Numbered from the stretch's first letter, positions 11,289 through 23,800 are shown. The stretch: DNA of 64,000 bases from Progne subis subis (GCA_022316685.1 JAKJHU010000057.1:868001-932000); one strand, 5' to 3'. Notes: generated from the letters alone by a model not told the origin. Program-made: numbers and translations.

Positions 11289-13566
11289 CTCAGAGAAAGC
11301 TGTCTGGGATAGGAGTACTTCAGTGGTTGCTTCTGCAAAAAAATTTTATTCCTTTCTTAAAAATTGAAATCACACCTATTTGTTTTTGTTAAGGTTATTT
11401 TCACAAATTATAAACTTGGATTTTGCTCCACCCCTATCACTTTAAGTATTCTAGTGTAGCTGTTTTTCCTGTTGCTGTAAATCAGAAACTTTTAAAATGG
11501 GTGTGATAACCTGAATAAAGGAAATGTCTATGTCTGAAAACCAGCTAAAATGCAATAAAATTAATCTCTCAGTGTACTTTTGGCTCTCCACCATCACAGT
11601 TATTTTTTCTCAGGCTGCCACATGTAAAATATTAGTAGAAAATATATAGCTCTGTAGTAGGATTTATACAGCAGCTCACACAGCATTGTTAAAAGTTTTT
11701 CCTTATGCATCAGCACTCAAGAAACATGAATGCCAAATGCTTTTATACACCCTATCAGTGGTGGGATATTTTTCTAAACTTGATCCTATAGCACAATAGA
11801 TCTGATCTTTGAAGAGAGCAAATGTCAGCTTATATAGTTAGAAATCCCAGTACTTGGGATAATAAGTAAATAAAATGTTTCTTTTCTTCCAGAGACTGCT
11901 TAATCTATTGTCTTCAAAAATATTCTTAGGGATGTGTTCTGCGAAATGGAATATCGAATCTTTGGGTTCTGATTTCAGCAATGTCACTCTAGGTTAGCAT
12001 TTGCTTAGCAGTCTTGTGGAGAAACACTGGCTCAGCTGGTTGTCCTGTAACATTATCTATTCAAGCTGTGTTTCAGCAAAACCCCCAAGTATTTTAAATC
12101 CTATTTTTAGACATGTGAGTGACTCACCTGCTGAAAGTACTTGCTTCAGTGCTGTGCAGAGTTGGCCCAATGAGGTACTGGCAGGGTGAACTTGCTTGCA
12201 CCGTCACGCCAGTGTGCTTCCTCTTCATCAGCTGTGTTTTGAGACTCAGTAGAAGCCACGTAAGATTGAGTTTGCAATAGCTATTGTGTAGAAGAAACCA
12301 TGGTTAAATCTGCAGATGCTGTCTATCACTGTCTCTGCTGAGATGATTAAATATCTAGTTTGTTTTTAGTGTTTTATTGTGTGCCTGTGTATACAAGTGA
12401 CTTGTTAGCTAAACAGGATTGTATCTATGCATTTTTGTCTCGTATTGAGTTTGTTGGTTGGGGTGTTTTTAAACATCTAAAGAAATGAGAATTAGAGGCT
12501 TTCTTGAGTTTTGGGGGTGGTTCTTTTTGGTTTTTTTTGTTTGTTTGTTTTTGTTTTTTTTTTTTAAGGTTTAAAGATTAAAATATAGAGCTTTTTAACT
12601 TAATTTTTAATTCTTTTTTTTCCTTTTCTCCCTAAGGAAGAAATACCATGCACTCTTAAACTCTTTTGTATTTATAATACCTAGTTCCATCACCTGTAAA
12701 AGTTTGAATTTTGTCCTGACCCAGGGCTTAGCTCTTCTAAAATCCTTATTTTTACTTTAGTCCTTGTTTAGTTCCTATTTCTTAACTCTCCTGCTTAATT
12801 TGGATAGAGAGTGGTTGATAATATATAGAGTTACAGGAAATGATAAAAAAAGGTTCTACAGTGAGCCTTTTTGGAATAGGTTTTTAAACATTCTATATGT
12901 TTTATTACTTCTGATGAACTTGAGTCTTTTGGATTTTTAGTATTAGTTGTATGCTGAGAGTCACAGTGGTGCATATGTTTGCTAACTAAGCTCTTGCTCC
13001 ACTTCAGATGATTTTACAGCTCCTGAAGTGTTGCATTTCTGTGAATGTGTTTGCTCTCAAGCTTTTTCTACAGAGTGAACTCTAGAAGCAGACTTGCTCC
13101 TTTGACCTTGATACTCTTTTTCCCACAGATAACATATTCCAACCCCTCCCATAATCCCCCAAATGTGAAGACAGGCTTCGCTCTGACAGATACGTCAGCT
13201 GACTTGTGGAATGAAGAACTGATTAATCACCTATGGGAGGCAATTAGGGTCAGCTAGTCTGTACTAGTTGCAGCTGCCAAAAAAACAAGACGATGTAGAC
13301 AAAAGCCTGGAAATAACAGAGGGATAAGCACAATGCTTAGGCATATGCTAAAATTTATCCTTTATCAATGAAGAACCTAAGGAAAAAAAAAAAAAAATTT
13401 GAAGTGATTTTTTTCCAAGGCTGGCTGGTGGACAGGCTGTTTCTGATAGATGGCTGGATTGCCAACAGTTAACTACCTGGTTTACGTTGGAGAACTGCAT
13501 TTCTACCTCATCTTTTGTTTCAGCAACTTCTTCTGTAGTGTAGTAAAGGAAGTGTAAAAACAGCAT

Positions 13567-13576
13567 AATAAATAAA
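13567..13576 (+). terminator. Overlapping AATAAA pair on the + strand facing the TTN poly(A) signal
   Basis: Two AATAAA hexamers overlap (13567-13572 and 13571-13576), about 40 bp from the opposed TTN signal. They could end a long PLEKHA3 3'UTR or be chance in AT-rich DNA. Confidence 0.3.
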
Positions 13577-13594
13577 GAAGGAGTTACAGACTTT

Positions 13595-14572
13595 ATGGTG
13601 CAGAAAGCATGCTTTATTTCAAATGATCAATTCTATCTCAAGGAGGTTCAACAGCTACTACCAAGCTCTATTACTACATTAGGAGAACTAAAGCAAGTTG
13701 AAGTGCAGGCTGGTATTTGATGTTGTAGCAACAGTTTGTTTCCAAACTGTGGTTCATTGCTTAGTTGCCCGGAAGTGACTACTGGGTGTCTAATACTACC
13801 ACACAAACTCAATCACTGCACCCTAAGAACCTCCGAGATGGGGTACTGCGGCTGCACTTGAATACCTAAATAGCTTTGTTTATTAAGGGGATGGCCAGGT
13901 GATGTTACTTTTTTAAAAGCTATTTAGGCAGTCAATATGTCAGAAACAGTACACAGTGGGTGAATAAAGTGCTGGCCGCTTGCACTTTGTTCAGAAATTG
14001 TCAGTCAGGTATGAAAATTATGACATAATCAGATCCAATGTAAAACATTAAAGCAATGCTTACAGGAGGGTAATTGCAAACATCACCAATGCCTTACATT
14101 TCTGATTCAACATAAATATTCGTGCACGTATGAAATACTGTGCACAGTATCATGTCTCAGGTGTCGGTAATCTTCAACAGGGAGCTTCTCTACCTGTTGA
14201 GGCATTCTTAGACATCAACAATCAGTTGAGGCGCAAAAATTAGTTAAATGTTGAGCAGGGTAGTCGTTTGCTAGGAAACTTTCCCCTGCCAACTGTTAGC
14301 TCCAACAGTTACGTTTCAAAATGTCATAAAATAAACGGTACAAAACTTCATAACCGTTAACTTCGGCTATATACAGTATGTACATGTCAGTGAAAAAAGT
14401 GTTTTAAATTCTTAGGTCAATAATGACTATAAGTCATAATGTATAGATCTGGACTTTGTCTCGTTCAGGTAGGTAAAAAAATATTTTTCTTTTATATTTA
14501 CATATCAGATATTTCAGTCCATATATGAATCACTTGTAAAAATACAAGTGTAAATAATACAGATTAAGCATT
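13595..14572 (-). other. TTN: TTN 3'UTR
   Basis: About 980 bp between the stop codon and the predicted cleavage site, similar in length to the roughly 1-kb mammalian TTN 3'UTR. AT-rich, no coding potential. Confidence 0.8.
13613..13618 (-). terminator. TTN: TTN poly(A) signal AATAAA
   Basis: AATAAA on the - strand (TTTATT on +), about 955 bp downstream of the stop. Cleavage would be expected near 13590-13600. It is the best-placed signal by distance; transcript ends were not available to confirm it. Confidence 0.75.
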
Positions 14573-14871
14573 CTAAGGTGATCGGATATTTATATTCACA
14601 GTGGCAGAATCGGTACCAAATTCATTCCCTAAATTCAGAGTATAAAGTCCACCGTCGTTCTTCTGGACATCCATAATGATCAGGGTGGTTAGATCTTCAC
14701 TGGTTTCAATGTGGAATCTGCCTTGCTGGTCCTGACTCGTAATTTTTCTCCCTCTGCAGTACCATGTTATTTCAGGAGCAGGTTCACCCGAAAAGGCACA
14801 GGATAGTGTGAGAACTTTTCCTTCCTCAATGCTGATATCAGATGGGAGAGCTTCAATTTTGGGTGGTATTC
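14573..14871 (-). CDS. TTN: TTN window exon 45: M10 Ig and stop (Mex6 equivalent)
   Basis: 299 bp, acceptor TTTTATAAAG, stop TAG at 14573-14575. It encodes the terminal Ig ([48 protein letters not shown]) and ends NINIRSP. In mammals M10 binds obscurin and OBSL1, and its mutations cause tibial muscular dystrophy. Confidence 0.96.
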
Positions 14872-17800
14872 CTTTATAAAACAGGAGAATAAATACCTAG
14901 TTAGTCTGTTTTCACTAAGCCATGCAGCAGCTTTACCCTGAGGACTACTTCAGGATAGCTGAAGCACTAACTCTACCGATAATTGTAATGCTCACCTCTC
15001 AGACCTGATTTAAGCATTTTACTAGTTGAACTCTCCAGTTGAGCCATGCTAGATTTCCCCATAATACTGCTGGAGCTCATCTCTATAAAGGATTCTTTCA
15101 TGGAGGACATGCTTTTGGCAGACATGCTTTCAAATTTCATTTCAGTCATGCTGCTACTGCTGAAACTGCTGAATGAAGCCTCTTGTTTAGAAGAAGCCAT
15201 TTGAAAGGACTGAGAAGAAAAACTTTCGTGCATGCTTGCGTCGCCACTGGTCTTCAATACTACCTCTTTCGGAGGTTCTTCAACTAGAGCTGAGGAGCAT
15301 TGCAAACATAGAAGGAAAAAGCAACAACATCACATTAACGAACAAAGTCATGCAGTTCTGTATGGTTAATTGTACAGAAATGAAGATGTCATCCTTTGCT
15401 TTCAATGGAAAACTGCAGTGGAGTATATACTTGTTTACAACCATTTGATTCAAGATATGCAAATCACAAGCAGTAATTTAGAATTTAGAAAACAGGCAAT
15501 GAAACTTACAGTATGTATGAGCTTCAACGGAAAACATACATACTTAAGAAAAAGCAGGTCATCACACAGTGTTTCTTATTAGAACCATTACTAGAATTAG
15601 ACACTCAGAAATTGTGTGTGTTCAATTCATATTTGTAGAAGCTGTGAAACATTTTCAAGTTCTTAAAAAAAAAAGAATCTGTATTTTGCTGCATTGTTCT
15701 GTAGCTATAAAGGGCAACAGGAAAACTCAATCACTGCAGCTTTGCTTTAAACCCAAACACAGTCATGCAAGCAAATCACAGCCACACCTTGATGCTAGGA
15801 ACTGGGATATGGTATAGTCAATAAAATAGTAAACCCAGTTTAATTAAGTTGCCATAAAATTTTTTAACTGTGGAATGACTTTGTTTCATGGCAGCAGATT
15901 TTGTTAATAAATGAGGAAAGAATAATTACTAGCACCAAGGTCTTAACATACTCATCCTAGAACAAATGCTCATTGCTTTCTCTTAACATGCACCTGTTGA
16001 TCTAACAGAGATATTCTGTGGGTGTTAAAAAGATTTCTAATGCTGTTTTAGGGCTGTATATGTAACATAAAAAAGAAAGATGAACTTTTTAAAATACTGA
16101 AGTCAACATTACCAGTGGATTTTATCATAAGTCATTTTAGTAGACACACCATAGCACAAAGTTGTGATTATTCTGAACACAAGATTTGAAGAACAAACTT
16201 ACGGAGTACAGTCAAAGATGCTGTAGCAGAACACTGCCCATGGTAATTTTTTGCCTTGACTGTGTATTTTCCAGTGTCACTCACTGCTGCATTTCGAATC
16301 TCAAGAGAATATATATTTTTAGAGCGAGATACTTTGAGGTGCGATGAAACTGCAATCTAAGGAGGGGAACAAAAATGGTTTCATTATGATCAATTTTATT
16401 AATAAATTCTAAATTTTTAAGTAAACATATTAAATGGTTACTTACAGGTTGATTATTCTTTAACCACTCAACTTCAGGAGAAGGCTCCCCAGAAACTTCA
16501 CAGGTGAACAACACGTCTTGTCCTTCATTGACATTTTGAGACTTAGGCTGCATAATGAATGCTGGTTCACTGGAGCGCTCTTTAGAAAGGGTCACGACAT
16601 ACTGACATTTAATAATGCCTTCATCAGTTTTACCCTCACAGGTGAGTATACCTTCATCCTTACTACTGGCCTTTTTGATAGTTAGCGTGTGATCACTTCC
16701 AGAAACACCGTATCTGTAATCGTCTGAATTTCTCAGCTCCATTCCATTCAGCACCCATTTTACTTCAGAGGCACCTGGAATGTTGGCTTTCAATGTCACT
16801 TTCTGCCCTTCAGACATTGTCATTTTAGTTGAAGAAGCTGTAATTTCTGCTTTCAATTGTTTGACATCTTCTGTAACAACTGACTTTTTAATGACTTCTT
16901 GAACTTGAGATTTCTCTTCAGTTGCCACTACTGATTTCTTCTGGGTAGAAACCACAAGTAATTCATCTTCTTTCTGAACTGTTTTATGAGATTCAGACAC
17001 ACCTCTTACCTGGGAATGGATATTTTTAAATACTTGGCCAGTAAACTGGAATTTAGTTTTTGAAACACCTCCTTCCCCGATAATTTCACAGGTGTATTCT
17101 CCTTTATCAGATTCCATGAGTTCATGGATTTTGAGCTCGTAAGTGCCATCTGCTGCATAATGAAACTTGAAATGATGGTCCTCCTTCAGTTTTTTACCAT
17201 CCTTATACCAAGCCACTTCTCTGACACTTAAAACATTGCTTTCAACTGCACAGGATAACTTCACCTTATCTCCAAGAGTTTCGGCTTTCAGATGCTGTTT
17301 TATCTTTGGTGGAGAAGCAGTTGGTAATTGTACTTTCTCTGTTGGTACCATTTTGTCTCCAGGTGGTGACTTAGCTTTTGGGGGACTGCTCCTGGGTTCA
17401 GGAGATTTCACTCGTTTAGGAGACTTAACTGGCTCTGGTGACTTTACACGAGGCTCAGGAGATTTTATCCTTGGAGGTGATGTAATTGTTTTTTCAGGGA
17501 TTTTTGTTCTTTGAATGGTCAAAGTAAAATGGGCTTCCTGTCTTCCTTCAGAGTTTTCTACCACAACAGTGTAACTTCCTTCATCTGATACCTGGACAGA
17601 AGAAATTTCAAAGGTAGACTTGTACTGTGTTCGTGTTACTTGGAAGCGCCTTGAAGAAACAATAGGTTGACCTGCACGGAGCCATGTTATTGTTGGTGCT
17701 GGTTCACCATCAACATCACAGGAAAATCTTGCAGTCTCCCCTTCAGAAACTGTGATTGACCGTGGCTTTGTAAGGATTGTTGCTGGCAGAGTGCTTTTAA

Positions 17801-20800
17801 ATGCTTTGTGTGAAGTCCTTTCTTCCAATGACTTTTTTTTCAGCTGCAGTGACTTTTTCTTCAGAAGCAGCGTAGTGTTCATAGGATAAAAGTGATTCTC
17901 TTGTTGCTGACACTTCTGATTTGACCTCTCTTACTGAGGAGCTTGCTTCTGTTGCAGATGCTTTCTTAAATGAGGAGATTGCATATGCCTCTGTTTTTGT
18001 CAAGTCAGGTAAAATTGACCTTGGTACTTCTTCATCTCTCCTCTGGGAAGAGTATGTAGTGTAATCTCCTCCAGTAACATCTAGTGTTGCATAATCAGAG
18101 CATTCCCCTTTGTAGTTTGTGCATACAGCTCGGTATGTTCCACTGTCATCAATGTGGCAGTCGAGAATCTCCAGAGTTAATACACCACTCGTATTGGTGA
18201 AGTGTATTTTACTGCTCTCTTGGAGCTCAGTACCATTGTGGTACCACTTCACTTCGGCGGTTGGTTTTGATTGGACATTTAGAATGAACCTAGTATTATG
18301 GCCACACGGTACCCGGTGTGAGCGCATTCTCAGGGTAATGCGAGGAGCATGGTCAAGGGTGAAGGGTTGCTGAGTCAGAACTTCGTATTTCCTTTCCATC
18401 GTTTTTTGAGTTTTCAGAGCAGATTTCATGGACTCGTATCTAGAAAATATATCAAATCTTGCCATCCTCTCAAACCGGGAGAGAGATCTTTCACTAGAGA
18501 CTGGGCTAGGTGAGCGTGGTCGAGTTCTCTCTGGTGTTGGGGATCTTCTCTCACTTTCTTCAGGAGGCCGTGACCGAGGTCGGATTAATTCTGATACAGG
18601 ACGCATCAACTCAATGTAAGTTGGAGAAAGGGATCTTCTTCTCCTTAGCAATCTAGAGGGAGGTGAAAATTCCCTGTGAGCATATTGCACCATTTCTATT
18701 TCTTCTTCTTCTTCTGATGTGATCTCAGTTATTTCTCTTTCCCTCCTTCTCCTGAGTCTACTCTTTTCTTCCTCTGCCATATATTTGAGCTCACTCCTGT
18801 ATTCAGAGAGTCGCTGATCAGTGCCAACAGGCCGGAGCAATTCTTCATCCTCCCTCTCAGCCATTATCCTTTGCTTTTGTTTAGGTGGTCTGTAGGCAGC
18901 CCTGTCGTGACGTTGACGAAGTTCTGCATAGCTTGCACTGGTCTCAGCTTTAGTTGGAATGTGATAGCTTGAATACCTCAGCTCTCTTTTTCTTTCTTCC
19001 TCGGAACTGACCTGTGCTCCTGCAGTAGAATATCGAAGGGCAGACAGTTCAAAGCGTGGAGGGCTTCTACTTGGTGGGGAAGCAGAAAAGCCTAACTCCA
19101 GCTCTTCTTCAAGGCGCAGTCTTTCCTCTTCAGTTCTCTTCATGGCTAAGTAGTCATCTATTGGCATGAGCAATTCCTCATCAGACAAGTCACCAAGTGA
19201 TCGCCTTCTTGGTCTATAGTGATATTCATACTCTGGAGATGGAGAACGCCGGCGTGCTGGTCTCACAATTTCAAGATCGTCTTGTGTCAGCTTTGGTATG
19301 CGCCATTTAGGCTTGTACTGATCAGAAATGCGTGGCAGTGGCATCACATAAAATTGCTCCCACCTGGAAAGACGTATGCGTTTCTGACGTTTCTGAACAG
19401 TCCTCTCAAGTTTTCCTGGCATTTCATACTGGTCTCGCAGCCTCTTGTACCACTTCATGTCAGACAGAGGCACAAAGTGTTTAATATGCTGATCTTCCTC
19501 AATAGCAGCACGCACATGTTTGCGAGGCTCTGGGATCTCATATGGCATACGAAGTCTCCTTTCCTCCTTCTCCTTCTTTTCTTCTTTCTGAATTTCATAT
19601 TCACCCTTAACAGTCTTTGAGCTAACGGCTGGTTTATATAGGATAGCAGCTTCTCTGAGAGCCTCTTGTGCAGTTTGTGTCAGTGGAACAGCTTCAGCCC
19701 CAGAAAGGATTTCTGCCATTCGTAATGTCTTGTCAATTTGCCTTTGTACATGCTTCTCCCGCTCTTCTTCTGTCTTGTACTCACGCTTGACATATTTCAA
19801 GCGTTCAACTTTTAGATAAGCCTGACAGCTTGTAGATCCAGCACTGTTTGTAGCAGTAACTCTGTAGTAGCCACTGTCTTCCGGTAAAGTATCTCTGATA
19901 TGCAAAGCATAATAATCTAAACCTTCATGAATTATATCAAAGTTGGGACCAAAGGATAGAGGCTGACCATCTTTCTCCCATGTCAGAGTTGGTTTTGGCA
20001 CACCAGATACCCTGATCTCAAAACTGACATTTTGGCCTTCTTGACATTCAGCATTTGCCAGCAATCTTTTAAACATTGGCCTGAGTGTGGCATCTGCTGG
20101 AGGTGGATGCGGAATCACAGTCAGCTTAGCTTTGCAGCTGTCTTCACCATATTTATTGCGTGCCACAATGCTGTATTCAGCATCATCCTCTTCAGTGACA
20201 TTTTTGATGACAAGTTGATAAAGACCCTTGTCTGATTCAAAAGTATACTTCTTATCATCATCCCCAGGTTTAATTTTCTGGCCTGATTTGTACCATGTTA
20301 AGCGAGGTTCTGGGTGAACTGTTATAGTTACTCCAAACCTGACATTTTCTCCAACATACGCAGTGCGGTTATACAAAGGCAGAGTAAATTCTGGGGGATG
20401 CTCTAATAGTCTCATAGTATCAACCCGTCGTTTCACTTTCCTAACAGTTCTGCATCTGTAGTGCTCAGAAATTTCTCTCACACCTTTAACAAAAAGTTCT
20501 GCATAAGAGCTGTCCTCACCATAATCATTTACTACCTTGCATCGGTAAGTCCCATCATCTGATTTAGAAACATCTTTGACATACATGGTTGCCACACCAT
20601 CTTCATATTTGATTTCATATTTCTCATTGTTTTCTAACTGCCTCATACCAAAGTACCATGTGACTTGTGTGGACTCATCATAGTTTTCAATTGTACATAC
20701 ATATTTGGCATGGCCTCCTTCTTCTGCAACATTATGCTTTATTTGCCCAGCAATAGGCCCAATGTCTATTGGGGCAACTTTAACTTTAGCCACTGTTATG

Positions 20801-23800
20801 CCTTTCTGGGATCTAATTGCGCCTCCACAGGAAATGCGGGCTACTGACACAACTGTGTTCCACTCCTTCTTTACTAGAGTTTGATAGTAACGCCTGTGCC
20901 TCAAGGTTTTAATCGTTTTAGTGCTGGTCTTTTCTGTCTGCTGTTTTAGCCACACGTGATTAAGTGCTTCAGCAGCTGTCATCCGAGATTTTCTTTCCTT
21001 TACTAGTAGGCGATCAATGAAATCCATGGCTTCAATGCTTATGTCTTTGAATGCTTCATCCTCAAAGCTGTATTCAGCATTCAGAATATTTTCAATAACT
21101 TGTTGGTTTGTTTCAGCAATGAAAGGGTTAAGGCCACTGAGCAGTATATATGTTAGAGCACCAACTGACCACATGTCTGTAGCTGTGCTGACCAAGTCAT
21201 GGTGATGTACTTCAGGTGCATAATATTCAGGAGAAGTGAACTGGAGTCTAAAGCTGTCTCCAGGCCTTAACTGTCTGGCTTGACCAAATTCAACAATTTT
21301 AATTACAGAGCTTCTTCTTGTAAAATAAATAATATTGTCTGGTCTAATATCAAAATGTCCAATGCTATGACGATGTAAAAATTCTAGTGCATCACAGACC
21401 TGGCGTACGTAACTTACTATTTCCCTTTCATTAAGTTCAAATGAAGGTGTGCCGATTCTTTCAAAGATGTCAACCCCAGAAATGAATTCAAAGATCATGA
21501 CCAATTCTTCTAGGCTCTCAAATGATTCATGAAGATACAGGATATTTTGGTGCCTAGCAATGTTTAGGATGGAAATTTCTTTCTTTACCAAAACTTGGTC
21601 AGCACCCTTTACTTTGACAAATTTGGCCAGGTAAGTCTTTTTTGAAACTGCCTCAACGCAACGGTGTGCAATGCCAAACTGCCCACGTCCAAGCTCTTCT
21701 GCAATCATATATTTGTCATAGAGTTCCTTTGTAGAATAGTGAGCTGCTTTAGCTGCTGTAATTTCTCTGGTTTCATCAACTTCTTCATCATAGTTCATTA
21801 CTCTGGTCTTATCTTCCTTTGTAACAATTGGATCAGTAGGTTCAGAAGGCTGACTTTGGCCAAACTTATTCTCTGCAATTACACGGAACTGGTAAGTGGT
21901 CTTGCCAAATAGGTTCACCACTGTGTATCGTGTATCACGAGCTTGCGCAACACGAATCCATCGCTCTGCTGTTGTAGCGCGTTTCTCAATAATGTAGTTT
22001 ATGATCCTGCTTCCACCATCAGTGGCTGGTTCACTCCAGGTTAAGTTGACTGAATCCCGTGAAACATCAGTTACCTTCAGACCTCTTGGTGGATCAGGCA
22101 CATCAGCCACATCTAATTCAACAGTTTTTTGATCGATTCCAAATCTGTTTTTGGCACAAACAATGTAAAATCCTGCATCTTTTCTGTCAACACCATTTGG
22201 GAAAACAAGAGATGTGAATGATCGTGTAACAATGACTTGGTAGTGTCCATTAGTATCGATGAGATCTTGTCCCTTCTGCCATGTGATCACAGGGGGTGGC
22301 TTGCCACTGAATGGAATCTTGATGCTCACCACTTCCCCTCGGAGGGCATGAACAGCTCCCATGCCTTCCAAGTTTTTGGGCAAATGAATCTTTGCAGGAA
22401 CTGGAATAGAAAGAGGAAGAAAAAACACATAACCAAAAGCACACAGGAAGAGCATCAATAGTCTAAATATTCAAAATTGAAACAATTGTCTTGATTATCA
22501 AGACCCTTCACTCACCTTCAACATCCAGAGAGGCAGTGCCAGACACAGATCCTCCTTGGTTGGTAGCTCTAACTTGATATACCGTGGCATCATCATCTGT
22601 TACATTTGTGATGACCAGCTGGTAATATCCACCCTTGAATTCCTGTATCTTGATCTTTTCCCCATCTGGCATGATTTCTTTGCCCTGTCTGTACCACTTC
22701 ACAATTGGCTTAGGATGACCAGTGACTTTGCAGACAAATGTGGCATTAGCTTGAAATTTCACATTCAGATTCCTTAGTTCTTCCTTGAAATGTGGAGCTT
22801 TAATTGGTACATCAGATTTTGGAATGACTGGTTGGGATACCTCACTCCATTCACTTTCACCACCAAGATTTTCACATTTTACACGGAACTCATATTCAAG
22901 ACCTTCAATAAGATCTTTCACAGAGTAGACTGTTTCACGAATTTCATCTGTTGTTACAGAAATCCACTTGTTTTGTTTTTTCTCACGCTTCTCGAGATAG
23001 TAGGTTCTAATCTTTGCACCACCATCACTTGCAGGTGGCTTCCATGAGACAACGCAAGAATCCTTTGTGACAGCACTTGCTACTGGCTGGCCAGGTTGCC
23101 CTGGTTTATCTGTAAAGAATAACAAAGTTCAAAAACTGAAGTGAGTTTGCCTTACTAATTAATTACAGGGTATGCTGGTTTTGGTTTGGGTAGAGTTAAC
23201 TTTCTTCCCAGTGGCTGCTAGGGGGCTGTGTTTTGGATTTGTGCTGAACACAGGGTTGATAACATAGAGATGTTTTTATTGCTGAGTGGAACTTACACAG
23301 AGCCAAGGCCGCTTCTTTTTGTACCACCAAGCTGGCGAGGAAGTTGGGGGTGCATGGGAAGGTGGGAAGAGAGACAGCCAGAACAGGTGACCCCAAATGA
23401 CCAAAGGGATATTCCAGACCTTATGACACCATGCTCAGTATATAAAATGGGTGGAACATTTGAAGTGATGGCATTTGTCTTCCCAAGCCACTGTTATGTG
23501 TGATGAGGGCCCTGCTCTCCTGGAGATGGCTGAACACCTGTCTGCCCATGGGAAAGCAGGGAATGAATTCCTTGTTTTGTTTTGCTGGTGCACACAGCTT
23601 TTGTGCTTTTTTTAATGAAACTGTCCTTATCTCAACCCAAGATTTTTCCAGCTTTTACCTTTCTGATTCTCTCCCTGATCCCACTGGTGGGGCAATGAGC
23701 AAACTGCTGCGTGGGCTGGGTTGGGCTGGACTGCTGGCTAGAGTTAAACAAAAACATGGGCACAAAACATTGATGTTTTGGGCTCTACTTACCAAACGGA

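Larger units (their letters stand above)
8562..13590. other. PLEKHA3 3'UTR and intergenic DNA up to the TTN 3' end
   Basis: There is no supportable coding sequence; all open frames here are short and look like nothing known. Candidate + strand poly(A) signals AATAAA occur at 9809-9814, 11514-11519 and 11554-11559, and overlapping ones at 13567-13576. I cannot tell which ends PLEKHA3. A run of 25 T lies at 11264-11288 and a T-rich GT tract at about 12530-12567. The rest is AT-rich unique-looking sequence. Confidence 0.75.

Noticed and set aside
17797..17882. Real alternative exon junction explaining the overlapping frames
   Set aside because: There is no GT-AG pair here that restores the frame while keeping both the EEKVTAAE and SLEERTSHK segments; a single-base indel is simpler.
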